DNA of 64,000 bases from Lindgomyces ingoldianus (taxonomy: Eukaryota > Ascomycota > Dothideomycetes > Pleosporales > Lindgomycetaceae), in assembly GCF_010093535.1 (NCBI RefSeq), contig NW_022985164.1, forward strand, positions 1,415,629 through 1,479,628, in the 5' to 3' direction. The position numbers and the translations under genes were made by a program. Below, piece by piece: positions 48,690 to 60,609 of this stretch (its first letter is position 1; every line of letters starts with the position of its first letter). Below the pieces are notes generated by a model. That model saw only the letters and a program-made list of their open reading frames with translations. It did not search any database and was not told where the DNA came from.

Positions 48690-50681
48690 CTCTTCCCTCT
48701 CCAAACATCATCCCGTGCATATAGCACTCCCCAATGAAACTTCAACTCCCATACTCCCTCTCCCTCAAGACATACAGCACACTTCCCCCATACAGCACGA
48801 CAACCAGATCTCCAACCCTCGTGCCTCGAGGACAGACACCCATATGCCCGTCCCTGGGTCATAAAGAACTTCCGCTCATGGTAGCCTTTCCCCATAAGCA
48901 CGGTGAACTGACCCGCGTCTCCTTGTTTCGCAAGCTGTGCTAAGTCTCCAACGGTGGCAGCAGGGAAACTTGAGAACAAAAGTTCGGTTTGGGACCAATA
49001 TGCTACAAAGTCCGCAATCAGAGAGGGTACTTGATGCGATGGGATCACTTTCGCAAGGGGGTACCCTGGGAACTCGTTTGGAAATGCGAAGCCTACGGCT
49101 GTGACTGTGTGGGTGTCATTTATTAGTAAAGGGAAGCTGCCGTGCGTGTTGGGAGAGGTGGCACGAGGTATGTGTGCCGTAATTTGTGGATTTCACCGGG
49201 TATATCCCCAATATAGACTTGTAAGTCTTTTCGGAGGTTGATGATATCGTCAGCGAGGTGTTCAACTACGTCGAGTCTGAAGCCTGAGGTGTTCAGGATT
49301 TTACGACCAGCTTTTGGAAGATCTGCCTATTGGGCAGCAGTCGTAGAGTATTTTGCGTTGTATTTTCTAGGAAATCCCAGCCCTCGCATTGTTGCGATTG
49401 AAACATCGAGATCGAGCATCCAGGAGGGGTATTCGATGCTGCGACTTCGCTCCATGAAAGTATCGACTGCAGATAGGATATCTAGGTTTCCATGAAGTAG
49501 GATGAGATCCCTAGCGAAATTGCACCACACTTGATGCTTGGGTATGGTGTAGTTGGGGTGTAATCCCGCAGACGAGTTCCAACGGAGCCAAGATCATTTG
49601 CAACACCAAGGAGGGCAAAGACTTTGTCTCTTAGGTCCATAGCTTGAAAGCCTTGGGCTCGGTAGGCGAGTTCAAGTATGGATAGGGCCTCTCGGTGATC
49701 TGGAATGCAATAGTTAGAGCTAGGGTTCAGGTAGATATTCTTGATTCGAAGGAGCGATGTTTCTGCTGTCGTGGGGGCTTGCGGTGTAGTCTCGTGCTAG
49801 GAATGTTTGTCAGAGCGCAGTCATAACTACCGAGCCCCATGACAAGGCTTAGGCACAGAGGCGAACCGTGACGGATGTGTGAGTGAAAGCCTCCTGCAGT
49901 ACCTGTGTCCAGTTAGGATAAATTCTCTTTGAAATATAGATTGTCCTCTTTCCAACGGGAATTGGATCTAGGTTCACGTCCCAAACTCCCCTAAACCAAT
50001 GAAACGAGGAAAACGTTGCAACATGTTCATATGCCTCCTTTATCGGAGTACCGCTTATGTCATTATTCCTGTAAGTCTTCAAAACCTGAAGTTCTTCCGC
50101 ACACGTTTGGGGCCTAGTCAATCCCAGCACCTGCTCCGGCTGATGGGAGGTGTTGGATGTGAAGCGATTCCATATTGCTGTGATGGTAGAAACAGCTAAA
50201 GAGGTTTCAGGAGAGGTCTCACCGAGCCAAATAACAACGCTAGCGGCGTGGTTGTAAATCTCTTTCATGAATCCCACTTGCGCCGGTCGCTCATGAAGGT
50301 CATTTTGATTGATACAAATTGCATGTATCCACAGCCACACATATTCATGCGTACTTCGAAGCCTTCAAAGGGCGCTCTCCAGATTGATAGTCACAGGGAA
50401 GGAGTGATACCGGAGTATTCGGTCTTCGGACGTTCTGAGTAGTATTATTCTGGACTTGGTGGGTTATCCCCAGCGGTATGAAAGGCATTCGTACTGCAAG
50501 TAGTTCGCCCATGGTTGTTCGGAAATTAGAGTGCATCGAATCTTATCATCAGTATGGGAATCCCGACGTGGCTCAATGCGAATAAGGCGCAAGTGACCAT
50601 TCACATTTTCCTCCAATGGGGGATAGACGAAATCCTCGTGCGTGGTGTGCTCTTCTACCGGGTGTTCTACTGTCGGCCTTT
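48690..50681 (-). pseudogene. Decayed HET-domain (heterokaryon incompatibility) gene
   Basis: The minus strand retains a recognisable HET protein in pieces: 'YECLSYRWG' (start of the domain), 'FPVTINLESAL', 'WLWIHAICINQNDLHERPAQ' (normally WIDAICINQ, so the Asp is His here), 'MKEIYNHAASVVIWLG', 'MDLRDKVFALLGVANDL' and, at the C-terminus, 'KFFMTQGR', 'GDLVVVLYGG' and 'SFIGECYMHG'. The frame is broken by in-frame stops at 50466-50464 (TAA), 50367-50365 (TGA), 49329-49327 (TAG) and 48744-48742 (TGA), and a frameshift between about 48830 and 48850. A TAA at 49853-49851 may be another break. Intact relatives trigger cell death when genetically different strains fuse; this copy cannot make a full protein. 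Ends are approximate. It is convergent with the S41 gene. Confidence 0.85.
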
Positions 50682-51588
50682 TCGTGAGTTATTGTGAGCA
50701 GTTGGGGAAACACTCCAGAAAAATGGGTTATTTTTATGTTTCTCAAAATCAAAGGAGCTTTCTAGTGGTACCTCCGTCTTGTTGTCTGGTAAAGGTATTA
50801 ATCCTAAACCCTGACCCACAAATCGGAAATTGGATTTATGGTCGTAGTAGCCATCTCTTCCCGAGTAACCACCCCTTCCCAAGTAACCATATCCTCCGAC
50901 GAACCATTCCTTCCGGAGTAGCCATCTCTTCGCTGAAGCAATCTTTTCTAGAACGGTTAACGTTGATACTGGAAAGGAATTGTGTGCTGGAACCGGCAGC
51001 GTTGTATCCACCGCGGCCACTAAAAGAAGAAGAGTAATTTTCATCAGGAGACTGCGCTGGGCTGCAAAAATCAAAATGGTCCCGTCGTTGAAAATCTTAT
51101 AATCGCGAGATAGAACTCTTCTCCATGTCCTTTCCATATTCTCCAACCGTAGAAGACTAATCTGAATAGAATTGAGGATAAATGCCTCCACTGCTGTCAA
51201 GCCAAACCTCCATTGGTTGCTCGTATTGGTGCTCTGCAGATGTTCTGTCCTGGGGTGATTGCAGATCAGACGGCGGCATAATAGGGGCGGGACTTGCATT
51301 GCCTGGATTGATACTCTCACTCAAGGTTTTTGTTCCATTAAGGAGACCTTTATTTAGAAACTGTGCGTTGGAAACCTGAGAATTTACTGCAGGAGTGACG
51401 GATCGGAAAGAACTATTGCTGGATGGTTGCTGTGGTTGTATTTGATTAGATGGTAGTTGTGAATGTGAGGAATACCCTTTAATGCGTAGTTTTTGTTTTA
51501 TCTCAGAGATCTTTACCTGGGAAATGTATGTTGGCAATATAGGAATTGTTTGCCAACCTAGGAATGAAATTTCTTGCTTCTTTTTCAT
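50682..51588 (-). pseudogene. Open but unrecognised sequence upstream of the HET relic
   Basis: Two overlapping minus-strand frames (51588-51157, 143 codons; 51320-50667, 217 codons) run toward the HET relic in the same orientation. The first is Gln/Ser/Pro-rich ('SNQIQPQQPSSNSSFRS'). The second holds a hydrophobic stretch ('MKITLLLLVAAVDTTL') and a Gly/Tyr-rich repeat-like segment ('GGYGYLGRGGYSGRDGYYD'). Neither matches the N-terminus expected for a HET protein. They may be parts of another decayed gene or chance frames. Confidence 0.25.
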
Positions 51589-54500
51589 TGGGGGAAGCTT
51601 TTTCGCGGGGTAGCATGCCTTTCGGGAGAAACCGTACGTTCCCTTGGGATGCTTTCAGCACTGCTGATAGGAAAGAAACATTGCCGGTCGCCTGCCATGA
51701 CTGCTGATAAAATAGCCGTTGTGGTAGTGGAAAATAGGCTCTAGGGAGAAACTGTACATTAGCAGCCGGAGCCGCGCCGGGTAGCCAGTCTGAGAGGAGT
51801 TCGGAGGGACGTTCCTCGTTCCTCGTTCGTGGGATAATATAGCAGAGGATGGAGTTCAGAGCCTTTAGCGAAGGATTCCTGATTGACTTGATGAACTTAA
51901 TCTGTAGTATGGGCTTCTGAACGTTGTGGGCTAGATACTCTTTATCTGTTCCATATGATCAACTATCTTACTGTGGGGACTTGGTTGTTCACCCGGGATG
52001 TCCGAGACACCTGAAGGGGGTGCATAGTGAGGTAGTAGAATTGATTGTGGGCTAGGAGAGAGTCGAAAATTCGCGGTTCATCTCATAGCGGACCATGAGA
52101 AGTGAACATCAGCACGACCACCCCTCCTTCCTATTGCATGGACCCTAGTAATTGGCTGAGTGTCTGCCCCAACCTCTGAAAGGCCTCAATAGGTTCTCGC
52201 TCTTTTGCCTTTGAATTACAATACTATTTGATACCCCCCTCAGAAACAGAATATCAAGAGTAGTATATTGAGTGCTGATTGTCGCCGGAAAAGTGAGGGA
52301 GTAATAAACCGTTGCTAACCGTCGTCGGTTTGAGTCACTTTTGGGAATGCCGTGATCCAGCCTTCGAAGCTCAATAGCTAGATACCGAGTGCAGAATTAA
52401 CCTTGGAGGGTGACACATGGCCGAACAAGCAGAAATAGCACATTGTGCCACAAAGAAGCGAGATGGTATTGCTGAGATGGTTGTTGAATTAAGGATTCTC
52501 ACTGAGGGCGTCGCGACGGCGATAGTGACAAAAGCGGTAAGAACCCCGAGGTGTTACTTCCTTACTCAACAAGCCTTCCAACAACTTATATGACCGCTTA
52601 ATTGCTATTTTTAAACGCGATTTCTGCTTAAGCCTATATTAACAACCACGACATATTTGAACGGTAACTATCTGACATTTTGAAGAGCCATGGTTTGAGC
52701 ACTGCGCCTGATGGAAGGCGCAATAAGAAAGAGGAGGGAAACTGTGGTAGTGGGATGCATGTGCACATGGAGGCGGGGAGGTTGGCAGTAATTTCTCTCT
52801 TCACCAGCAGGCATGGGACAGCTTGAAACGTTCAAAGCAGAAGAATGGTGGCGCCTCGCTCACCCCTCTTTGCTCTGTGCATTGGCTACAAGGTTCCTCC
52901 TAGCCTGTTCCGAGCGTCGCCATTGATTTAGATTCCGGGGATTCAAAGAGTGTCCTGGTGGCCTGACGAACTCGCAGTCTAGCCAGATCGACAGACGGCG
53001 CATGCGAAAAGGGAGATCGACAGCGCAACAATTCAGTGCTACATGCACAAGGTAAGGTTTGGGAATTATCACAATGGCGTTCTCTGCAGAATCGACGTGG
53101 GCGAGACGCCGGACCCCCGCCACAGCTATCAATTCTGTTGATATGGATCTTTCCGTGGAGGATCTGGCGAGTGAAGGCAAGGCAAGTGCTTTTGAAGCAC
53201 ATCCTGCAGAACGGGGGTTGGCGAGGAGCACGGCCAGAAGCAGAATGCATGCGGGAGTGGTGGGCGAATGGTGGAAAGGCGATGACCAACGTTCGTCAAG
53301 GTCGAGAAGGCTGTTGCTCGAATGGGGATGCTGGATGCTCCTGGTCTGCCAATCAAGCAAGTCACATGGCGTAGAAGTTGGCTCAGGCTTGGGCGGTTTC
53401 CCCTCGGGACCTGGCTATCAAGGCTTGGCCTTTCGATTCTTTCCCTCTGCCCATCTCGAATTCTCTTCACGGATGATGCCGTTACAGGGCTTGTAATCGT
53501 GATGGTGCAACAAATGGGGAGCATCGACGATGCTGTGATCCCGGCAACGCGCTTTGCGGTCATGCGCATCCCCCGAGTCCAACAATGCCGTCGGGCCACC
53601 AGCCTTCCCGAAAGCTCGACTCGTCAGAACACCTCTCGCGACCATGTGTCTGCTGCAATCCAAGAGAGGAAAGGTGATTTGCTGGCTCATCTCTTTTCGA
53701 TCAGGGTCCTTGGGGAGCGTGTCCTTGACTAAAAGCTTGTTTGATTGCTCTGCACCCTCTTACCGTGGAAAGGAAGATGATGGGCGTCCTCTGGTCGGTC
53801 AAGGCTAGCCAATGAAGCCCCGGGGACGGAACATGGCGCGGGACATGAGGCTCTGAGAGGAAAGGTCAGACCACCTTCGAAAACAAAGTCTGGAAGAAGA
53901 AACATCAATTTTTAGGCACCGCAAGCCTTGCTGCTATTTCACACGCCCAAGATCCCGTTTGCGCATCGGTCCTCCACTATCCACCTCCTGATTCGGCAAA
54001 GGCAGTCCCGTCAGGTGCTGAGCAGGGGCGGGAAGGATCTGTCCAATCCACTCGGCCGGCACGCTAACATTCTCGATTGGGGACGCTTGGGCTGCCAGTC
54101 AGCGTCTTTGCGGGGTGCTGCTCCCAGGCGAGGCCGAAGCTTGCGGCCAAACCCTCCACCAACCCCAAGTGTGAGCGGCGAGGCCGACTCACGGCGGTGG
54201 TTCACTGGCCTGGTGCTTGAAAAGGCCCAGCAACCATGCTCGTTTGGACACACGGGAAATCCAACGACGGAATGGCTGTCTGAGGACGAGGGTATGGGGC
54301 ATTTTGTTCTGCAAACCACTCCAAATTTGGCTCTGCGCACAGGACTCTCACATTTGCTGGGTGCACAGCACTATCGGTCGAAGGCATATTGTATTTCACA
54401 GGGAGCACGCCAGCTGTCAGTCATGTCCCCACGACCACTCATATGGTACGGAGCGCCCAAGTGCCGCTTTCTTGAAAGAAATGTCGCAACACCATTGGCA

Positions 54501-57012
54501 TGCCCAGCTTGTTCCGGGCCCCAACCCGTAATATTGGTACCCTCCAGCAGGCATTCCTCTGCGGATCACCCGTCTCTGTGGCTTTGGGCGCTCCATGCGC
54601 TTTGCACCACCATCTCCTGTCGCACGCTTCTTTTCTGTGGTCTTCCAGAATCGGGTTGTGCGTGACAAGATGCTCGACATCGTCCAGTCTGTCCAAAGCT
54701 ATCATCGGCGACGGGACTGGAGATGGCGGGTTTGAAAGCGTGAACAAGGTGAAGCGAGGACCGGGCATTAGCATTGCCAAAGAAGGGCCGGGACCAGAGT
54801 ATTCAGGCTTGGACAGTGTTTCTTGATGCAGGAGACATGCGTGGCATCTCACCCTCCAATGCCTCCTGTCTGATACTATCTCTTGTCTCAAAAGTGGCCT
54901 TCACCACAATTTGAACCCCTGAGTTGGATGGTGGTTAACGGGTGGGGGTTGCTCTTGACTTGTGATGGTTGGGTGCGGCGGAATGCCCTCCCGATCTTAC
55001 TGTTAAGATTGGCCACTTCTCCAACGCCCTCAACGATTCCTGGCGCATCCGTTAATAGCAACGCTTGGGTAACTGGTGCCAATCACAGTGAGCATCGCGA
55101 GTGACATTTACACGAGACGAGACATCTCCTGCATAACTTCGAGGAATTCCGGTCAGGCACAATCACGACAGAGTCGCGAAAAGCACCTCTAGTGATTTCC
55201 CGGCTGCAGCCGGACCCTGCCAGGAAGCTCGAAAGCGAGCTTGGACAGGGCAGATGCCGGCGGCCAAGGATTCTGAACACTATTGACCGTGTGGCCGTGC
55301 AACGCCTATCTCAGATTCTGAGATCACGCACATCAGACACGTTCCAAGAGCCTGTGGTTTGGATGCTGATTTGCTAACAGGCGAGTTTCTGCTGGCCCAT
55401 TCCCTAAAATTAGCACCGCCGCAGGTGCTGCCACACTCTGGTACACGAGCTTGTGGCGGTGTCGCAGCCACAGTTTCGTATGGACATTACACCTTCTTAC
55501 TGCAGTCTCTATTGCGGGTTTCAATATTATTGCATCTCTCTAGGAAGCAGGAACACCCGGCCATCGAGCATTTCTGACGAATATCAATTGCGTACTCAAA
55601 ACGAGCACCCCACGGGTCCAGATTCGCTTGTGATAGCTTTCGCGGGCCAGAAACGCGGATGAAGACCAAAATAGTCTACCAGTTCGCATCGCCATTCCCC
55701 CTCAACACCCAAAGCTCCGATTCGGACGGCGAGCAAGATATCCTCTCACGGAAAGTTTACTCTAGCGCCGTCCCGGAGAGTGCTGCCGGACTGAGGTCGC
55801 AACCCTTATTCTCCATCACCTGGTCACTGCGCCCGAAATAGCCATCCATGGGACGATGTGGTAACGCTTTCCCCAGAAATCAGCTCCATGAATGGTCTGC
55901 TATAGCGAGCGTCTGAGACCCTCAACGTGATGTCTCCACAACTCAAACTTCCGCCACACCTCTTCACAGCCTCCATCTGCCACCGCTTTCCACGATCTAT
56001 TCGCCTTCACGTGAAGTGCACCCCTGGCTTGCGCCTTCCCGCGGCACAGGAAATTATTGGCGCTATTTGACTGTGTAAGATCTTGTCCGATCTCAAGTTC
56101 CGTTTGGGTTGGAATGAGGCGTTACATTGGCAAGTTGTTCGAAGAAAATTCCCGTGGTACAGTAGTACACAGGCAATATTCATGCACCAAAGCAACCGGG
56201 TTACACCGCAGGCCCGCGGTCTTGATTGAAGGGTTGGGCATGGGCATGATAGGTTATGTTGTTCCAGTGTGAGGCCATTCAGCGTGGTCGACATGCTCTT
56301 CATCAACCTTATCCGTTGCAACGGGCCAAAGGATTCTCAGGGTCCACGAGAGTGCGAGACATGATGATTACCCGGACCCGGCTGGCTGTGTGAGTGCGGG
56401 ACGAAAAGCCCGAGTCTTACGGTCAACACCATTTGGTCAAATTTCGACGACAAATTTGTTGCCGACAAGCTTGCCTATCGTGCTCTGCCCCAGGAGGCAA
56501 CGGAGCAGAGGGGTGCGAAATTGCTGGCTCTTTAGGTGCCCCCACACTGCGGTCATCATCATGAAACCGAATCGAGAGTCTCTTTCGAGCTGCCGATTCA
56601 CAACACTGGTCTCATGTGTCGGTTTTATTGGCGCACACGATGGGTGCCCCTATTTCGAACCAAACCACAGCGCGTCGAGGTCTCAACCGTCAACGGTTGT
56701 GGAGGCGCGACGGCAGCCCACTAAGCCAGGCAGATCAATCGCCAGTCTTCCACCTCCACCACGGTGCTGCCTTGCTGTCGGCGGTGAGGCTGCAAGCATG
56801 ACGCACCGCAACATTGGCCGGTTTAGTCATTGATTGAGGTTGACGATGGCCAGCGTCAGAACAGCATGGTTCAAAGAGCGCGGTGTTCAGGGCGCGCTGG
56901 GGAAACTCGGTGTGGTCAGAAGCTTGGCTGCTCTTGAGTCGGTGACTGCGCCCGCCGTGGGGCTCGAGAGGGGGCTCGAGAGGGGCTCGTGATCCCCAAA
57001 CGGGGAAATGGT
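51589..57012. other. Long gene-free region
   Basis: 51.6-52.85 kb is AT-rich with few frames and may be decayed sequence. From about 52.86 kb the composition turns more GC-rich and overlapping frames open on both strands (for example 53928-54665 plus, 245 codons; 53129-53599 minus, 156 codons; 54439-54891 minus). Their translations are rich in Arg, Ser, Pro and Cys with no motif, so I do not call them genes. The region most likely contains the distal promoter of the C2H2 gene. Confidence 0.45.
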
Positions 57013-57019
57013 GTATATT
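57013..57019 (+). promoter_or_regulatory. Candidate TATA element with upstream AGGGG motifs
   Basis: A TATATTT-like element near 57013 follows two AGGGG cores within 56960-56990, with a third just downstream near 57036. AGGGG is the binding core of Msn2-type stress factors in yeast. If used, this promoter would give the C2H2 gene a leader of about 1.1 kb. Confidence 0.3.
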
Positions 57020-58051
57020 TAGACCCTCTGAGACGAGGGGAGAGATGAAGACAACCAGTCAGCGTCGCAGGCCGAAGACACAGCCACGGACATGAGAGTG
57101 GTGAGCCACGTTTCTGCACCAACAAGCACACTAGTCCCGGCGAAAGCGAGGCGATCGCGAATCAGGACCCGCTGGTGTGTCCAGGACACTGGATGGTGCT
57201 GGGATGGGCCAGCGACAGAAGAGATGGTCAGGGTTGCACATCTTCTGGATTCAGCCAAATCCGCTTCTGTTCGCCTGTTCGGGCATCGAGCGCTCCCCAC
57301 GCCCGCCTTTTCACTCGCCGGCCGTCGCCCGCCCTTCTCAATTCAAGGGAGGGCCAGGAGGCTGCGACCTGCAGGCCGAGAGGATGTGGTGGATGGCGGA
57401 CTGGCGTGCAGCACTGTGGCAGGCTTGGTGCAGCAGCCTGCAGACGCGCTCACCGCAAAACCAGGAGGCTCGTCTTACCATGATGCGGTCGGGGCGCGCG
57501 ATCGAGGCGGAGATGCAAATTGCTGGCGGACGGTACCCCAAGCACAGTTCTCTTTCTTATTTCTCCTAGCGTATTCACCGTCTGCACTACTGCCACTCAT
57601 GCCACACGGCCAAGCAGTGGCCGTAGGGCAGTTTACCGACCAGGGTCGGGATGCCGGGGGGCTCAAGTGGCTTCTGTGCGCAGCCCTGGGGGCCATCGAG
57701 ACACTGACTGAGGGCTTTATACATAACTCTTCTTCGCCCCCCAAGGCACCAACTCAAATCCAGGCCCCCGATCAGCATAAACGTCTGCCATTTCCAGCCT
57801 GTCCCTCAGCCAAAGTGAACACTCCCGCCGTCCATCCGGCCCTTCCTACTACGGCACCATTCCCGACTCTAACATCGCTAACGAGTCGCCGGCCTCTCGA
57901 CTTTCAACATCATCATCCTTTCGGGAAATACACGCTATCACTACCGCAGGAAAACGATAGCATATCCAAAACAGACACATATCGAGCTGTCGCGTTCGGC
58001 CGTGCGACCGCTCCAGGCTCTAAGCAGCCGCGGGTGATCCATCGTTTCAAG

Positions 58052-58153
58052 GTAAGCTTTCCCCTGCCCAGCATCTTATAAGATCCGCCAGGCCCACCTA
58101 CTACAACCCCCTCGCCGGGACACTAATGTTTACTGCTTATGCTAACCTTTGAG
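58052..58153 (+). other. Predicted 5'-UTR intron of the C2H2 gene
   Basis: A strong donor (GGTAAGC) at 58052 and a branch-like GCTAACC 10 nt before a GAG acceptor ending at 58153 define a 102-nt intron. It lies about 70 bp upstream of the start codon at 58222. It would also cut short a 329-codon open frame that begins at 57092. Confidence 0.5.
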
Positions 58154-58221
58154 GAAAAAGGACTGATAATCATTCATTCCTCTTTTAAATCTGCCCACTC
58201 CCCCTTCCTCTAATTCTAAAA

Positions 58222-60609
58222 ATGGTTGATTACGCTCAATATCCCACCATGCCTCACGACTTCCAGCTTTATTCAAACCAGGAGCAGCCACTGGACTTTA
58301 TTGCACCCCAACCCTTCCTGCCCTCGTCAACCTACTCCATGGAGCCACAATTTAGCGCATCCTATGAGCCGATGCCAATGCCTGCGCTGTCAGAAGCTCC
58401 CAGACTGCAGGACCTCCAGTACCACTACGACGGCATCGCACAGGGAGTGAAGCCTCAATTTCAGTATAGCCCAACTGGATCTCCCCACTCCACCTCACAT
58501 TCTTTCGATAACCAGCCACCAATCCTCTCTGCCTCGTCCGAGTCTGGCGCATCAGTTTCGTCGTCCAACATTGGCTCACCATCTCTTCACCCACAGTACA
58601 ACGACTCGTGGAATCAGAACGGGCTTGGATTTGCTCCGGGCATCGTTCAGAGCACCCCTGGGTTTGAGTATGACGGGATGGCCGTGGCGGACAAGGTAAC
58701 GGGATGTGTTGGTGAGTCTACGAAAGTTCCTTCGACCTCTGATTCTTCCTCATCTATCGCATTCTCTTCATCTCCTCCCGAGACTCCCAAATTCCCGTCG
58801 TCGTCTTGGTCGGAGAGTTCGCAGAGCAATGTATTTAAGTCGCCTGTCACGCCCGCTTCAGCGAAGTGGTCGAGCCCTGCATACATGCGCCACTCTCCAC
58901 CCAGAGCTGGCCCCTACGCACGGAGAAACTCTCTACTCTCCCATGAAATTCGGCCAAGCGACATCCCCGAAGCTAATGCGGATGTCTCTCCTTCAAGTCC
59001 TTCAAATTCATCTGAACATCTCTTTAAAATTCAATCCAACTTCATTCCTCTGGAATCATCTTGTCGGTTTCCTTCTGTCTCTCTTTTGCAATCATATGGT
59101 GTCGAGAACAAGGAGCTGACAGCTTCAGGGGTAGATCCTACTCTAATCCAACCATATGGAAACTCGATGCAGTTTCCCCAATCGCCGTATCCAGACATGC
59201 GAACAGCGGCGCCTTCTCCATACTTACCCCTTATTGAACACCCGCCTTCCCCAACTCTTTCCCATATTTCTGCAAACAGCCGGCGTCCCGGATCAAGGAC
59301 CTTTAAGCAAGGTAGCACGTCACCTTTCCTCCACACACAACAGTTCCAGCCATACCCCACTGGCTTTAATGGTGCGAGGCGGCGATCAGACGCATCGATA
59401 CATTCGCACCACTCTCAGACAAGTCGTAAGAGTGGATCTAGCTACGAGCTTGACGACGAGACAAGAGATAAGGGTCTCTGCCCTCTTCCAGAATGTGGAC
59501 GCGCCTTCAAGGATCTCAAGGCACACATGTTGACCCACCAGAACGAGCGACCAGAGAAGTGCCCAATTACCACGTGTGAATATCATCTCAAGGGCTTCGC
59601 ACGAAAGTACGATAAGAACCGACATACACTTACCCACTACAAAGGCACGATGGTCTGCGGCTTTTGTCCTGGGTCTGGGTCGGCCGCCGAGAAGTCTTTC
59701 AACCGCGCTGATGTCTTCAAGCGCCATTTAACATCGGTCCACGGCGTTGAGCAGAACCCACCCAACAGCCGCAAGAAGTCGCCGAGTGGAAGGAAGGCCT
59801 ACTCAGGCCAACAGAACCTAGCTGGCACTTGCTCGACCTGCTCTGTGACTTTCGCCAACGCGCAGGAATTCTACGAGCATTTGGATGACTGCGTGCTTCG
59901 TGTTGTCCAGCAGGCCGACCCCAGTGAGGCCATCAACCAGAAGCTCCTGACTTCCGTCGCGGAGGACAAAGATGTCGCTGAGACGCTCGATCGGAATGGA
60001 CTTCCCAACAGCGTCGAGTACACCGTGCCCAGCTACGAGGAGGATGAGGAAGAGGAAGAGGAAGAAGAGGTCGACAATGATGACCACAACGATGACACGT
60101 ACGGTGTGCGCCGCTCGCGGTCCGGCAAAGGGTCTTTAAAATCCACCAAGTCGCATTGACAATCAACACACTCCCGGGGTGTCGCTTCATCGCACGCCGG
60201 GGGTGGCAACCCTTCCAAAGTTACGAAGACCTCTGGTGGGAGGGGTCCTCGGGCCGGGCTGACCTTCTCAAAAGGCGGCGTGGCAATCACGGGTTCCGGT
60301 CGCAAGAAGCGGAAAAACTATCCTGTGTCCTGGGGGTGTCCGACGGACAAGATGAAGATGAAGAAGCGCGTCTTGTGCGTATATGATGGTGCGCGCCGGC
60401 TGTGGAAAGACGATATGATGCTAGATCAGGATTTCGAAGTTCGCATGAAGCTGCCCGATGGCAGGTCGTATGTTACCGACTTGGATGTGCAGACGATGAA
60501 GAGAGCCGAGGCGATACATGGCTCTACACCTGATGAACGGGGTCCGTGGATTCCCGATAATGTTATCGGTGCCGGCGAGATCGAAGAGTTTATGGTTCCG
60601 GCCAGATGA
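58222..60609 (+). CDS. C2H2 zinc-finger transcription factor, frame interrupted by one TGA
   Basis: This is a nuclear DNA-binding regulator. The first frame (58222-60159) gives 645 residues: a long Ser/Pro-rich N-terminus (1-410), then atypical zinc fingers from about residue 420 ('CPLPECGRAFKDLKAHMLTH', 'CPITTCEYHLKGFARKYDKN' followed by RHTLTH, and 'CGFCPG...FKRHLTSVH'), then a C-x2-C...H...C motif ('CSTCSVTFANAQEFYEHLDD') and an acidic run. The frame stops at TGA 60157-60159, yet the same frame stays open for 149 more codons to 60609. That stretch reads as protein: 'GLTFSKGGVAITGSGRKKRK', 'MKMKKRVLCVYDGARRLWKD' and 'LPDGRSYVTDLDVQTMKRAE'. I remember similar C-termini in related fungal C2H2 proteins, so the extension is probably part of the gene. 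The break could be an unrecognised intron, readthrough, a real nonsense change or a sequence error. Confidence 0.8.

Noticed and set aside
48659..49048. 129-codon minus-strand frame downstream of the S41 gene as an independent gene
   Set aside because: Its sequence matches the C-terminal part of a HET protein and shifts frame midway, so it belongs to the HET relic.
53928..54665. 245-codon plus-strand open frame in the GC-richer region
   Set aside because: Equally long frames are open on the opposite strand over the same bases, and there is no domain, signal peptide or splice continuation.
57092..58081. 329-codon plus-strand open frame
   Set aside because: Its residues look random (Arg/Ser/Pro-rich), it runs into a strong splice donor at 58052, and it lies in the likely leader of the C2H2 gene. 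Kept only as a possible upstream ORF.
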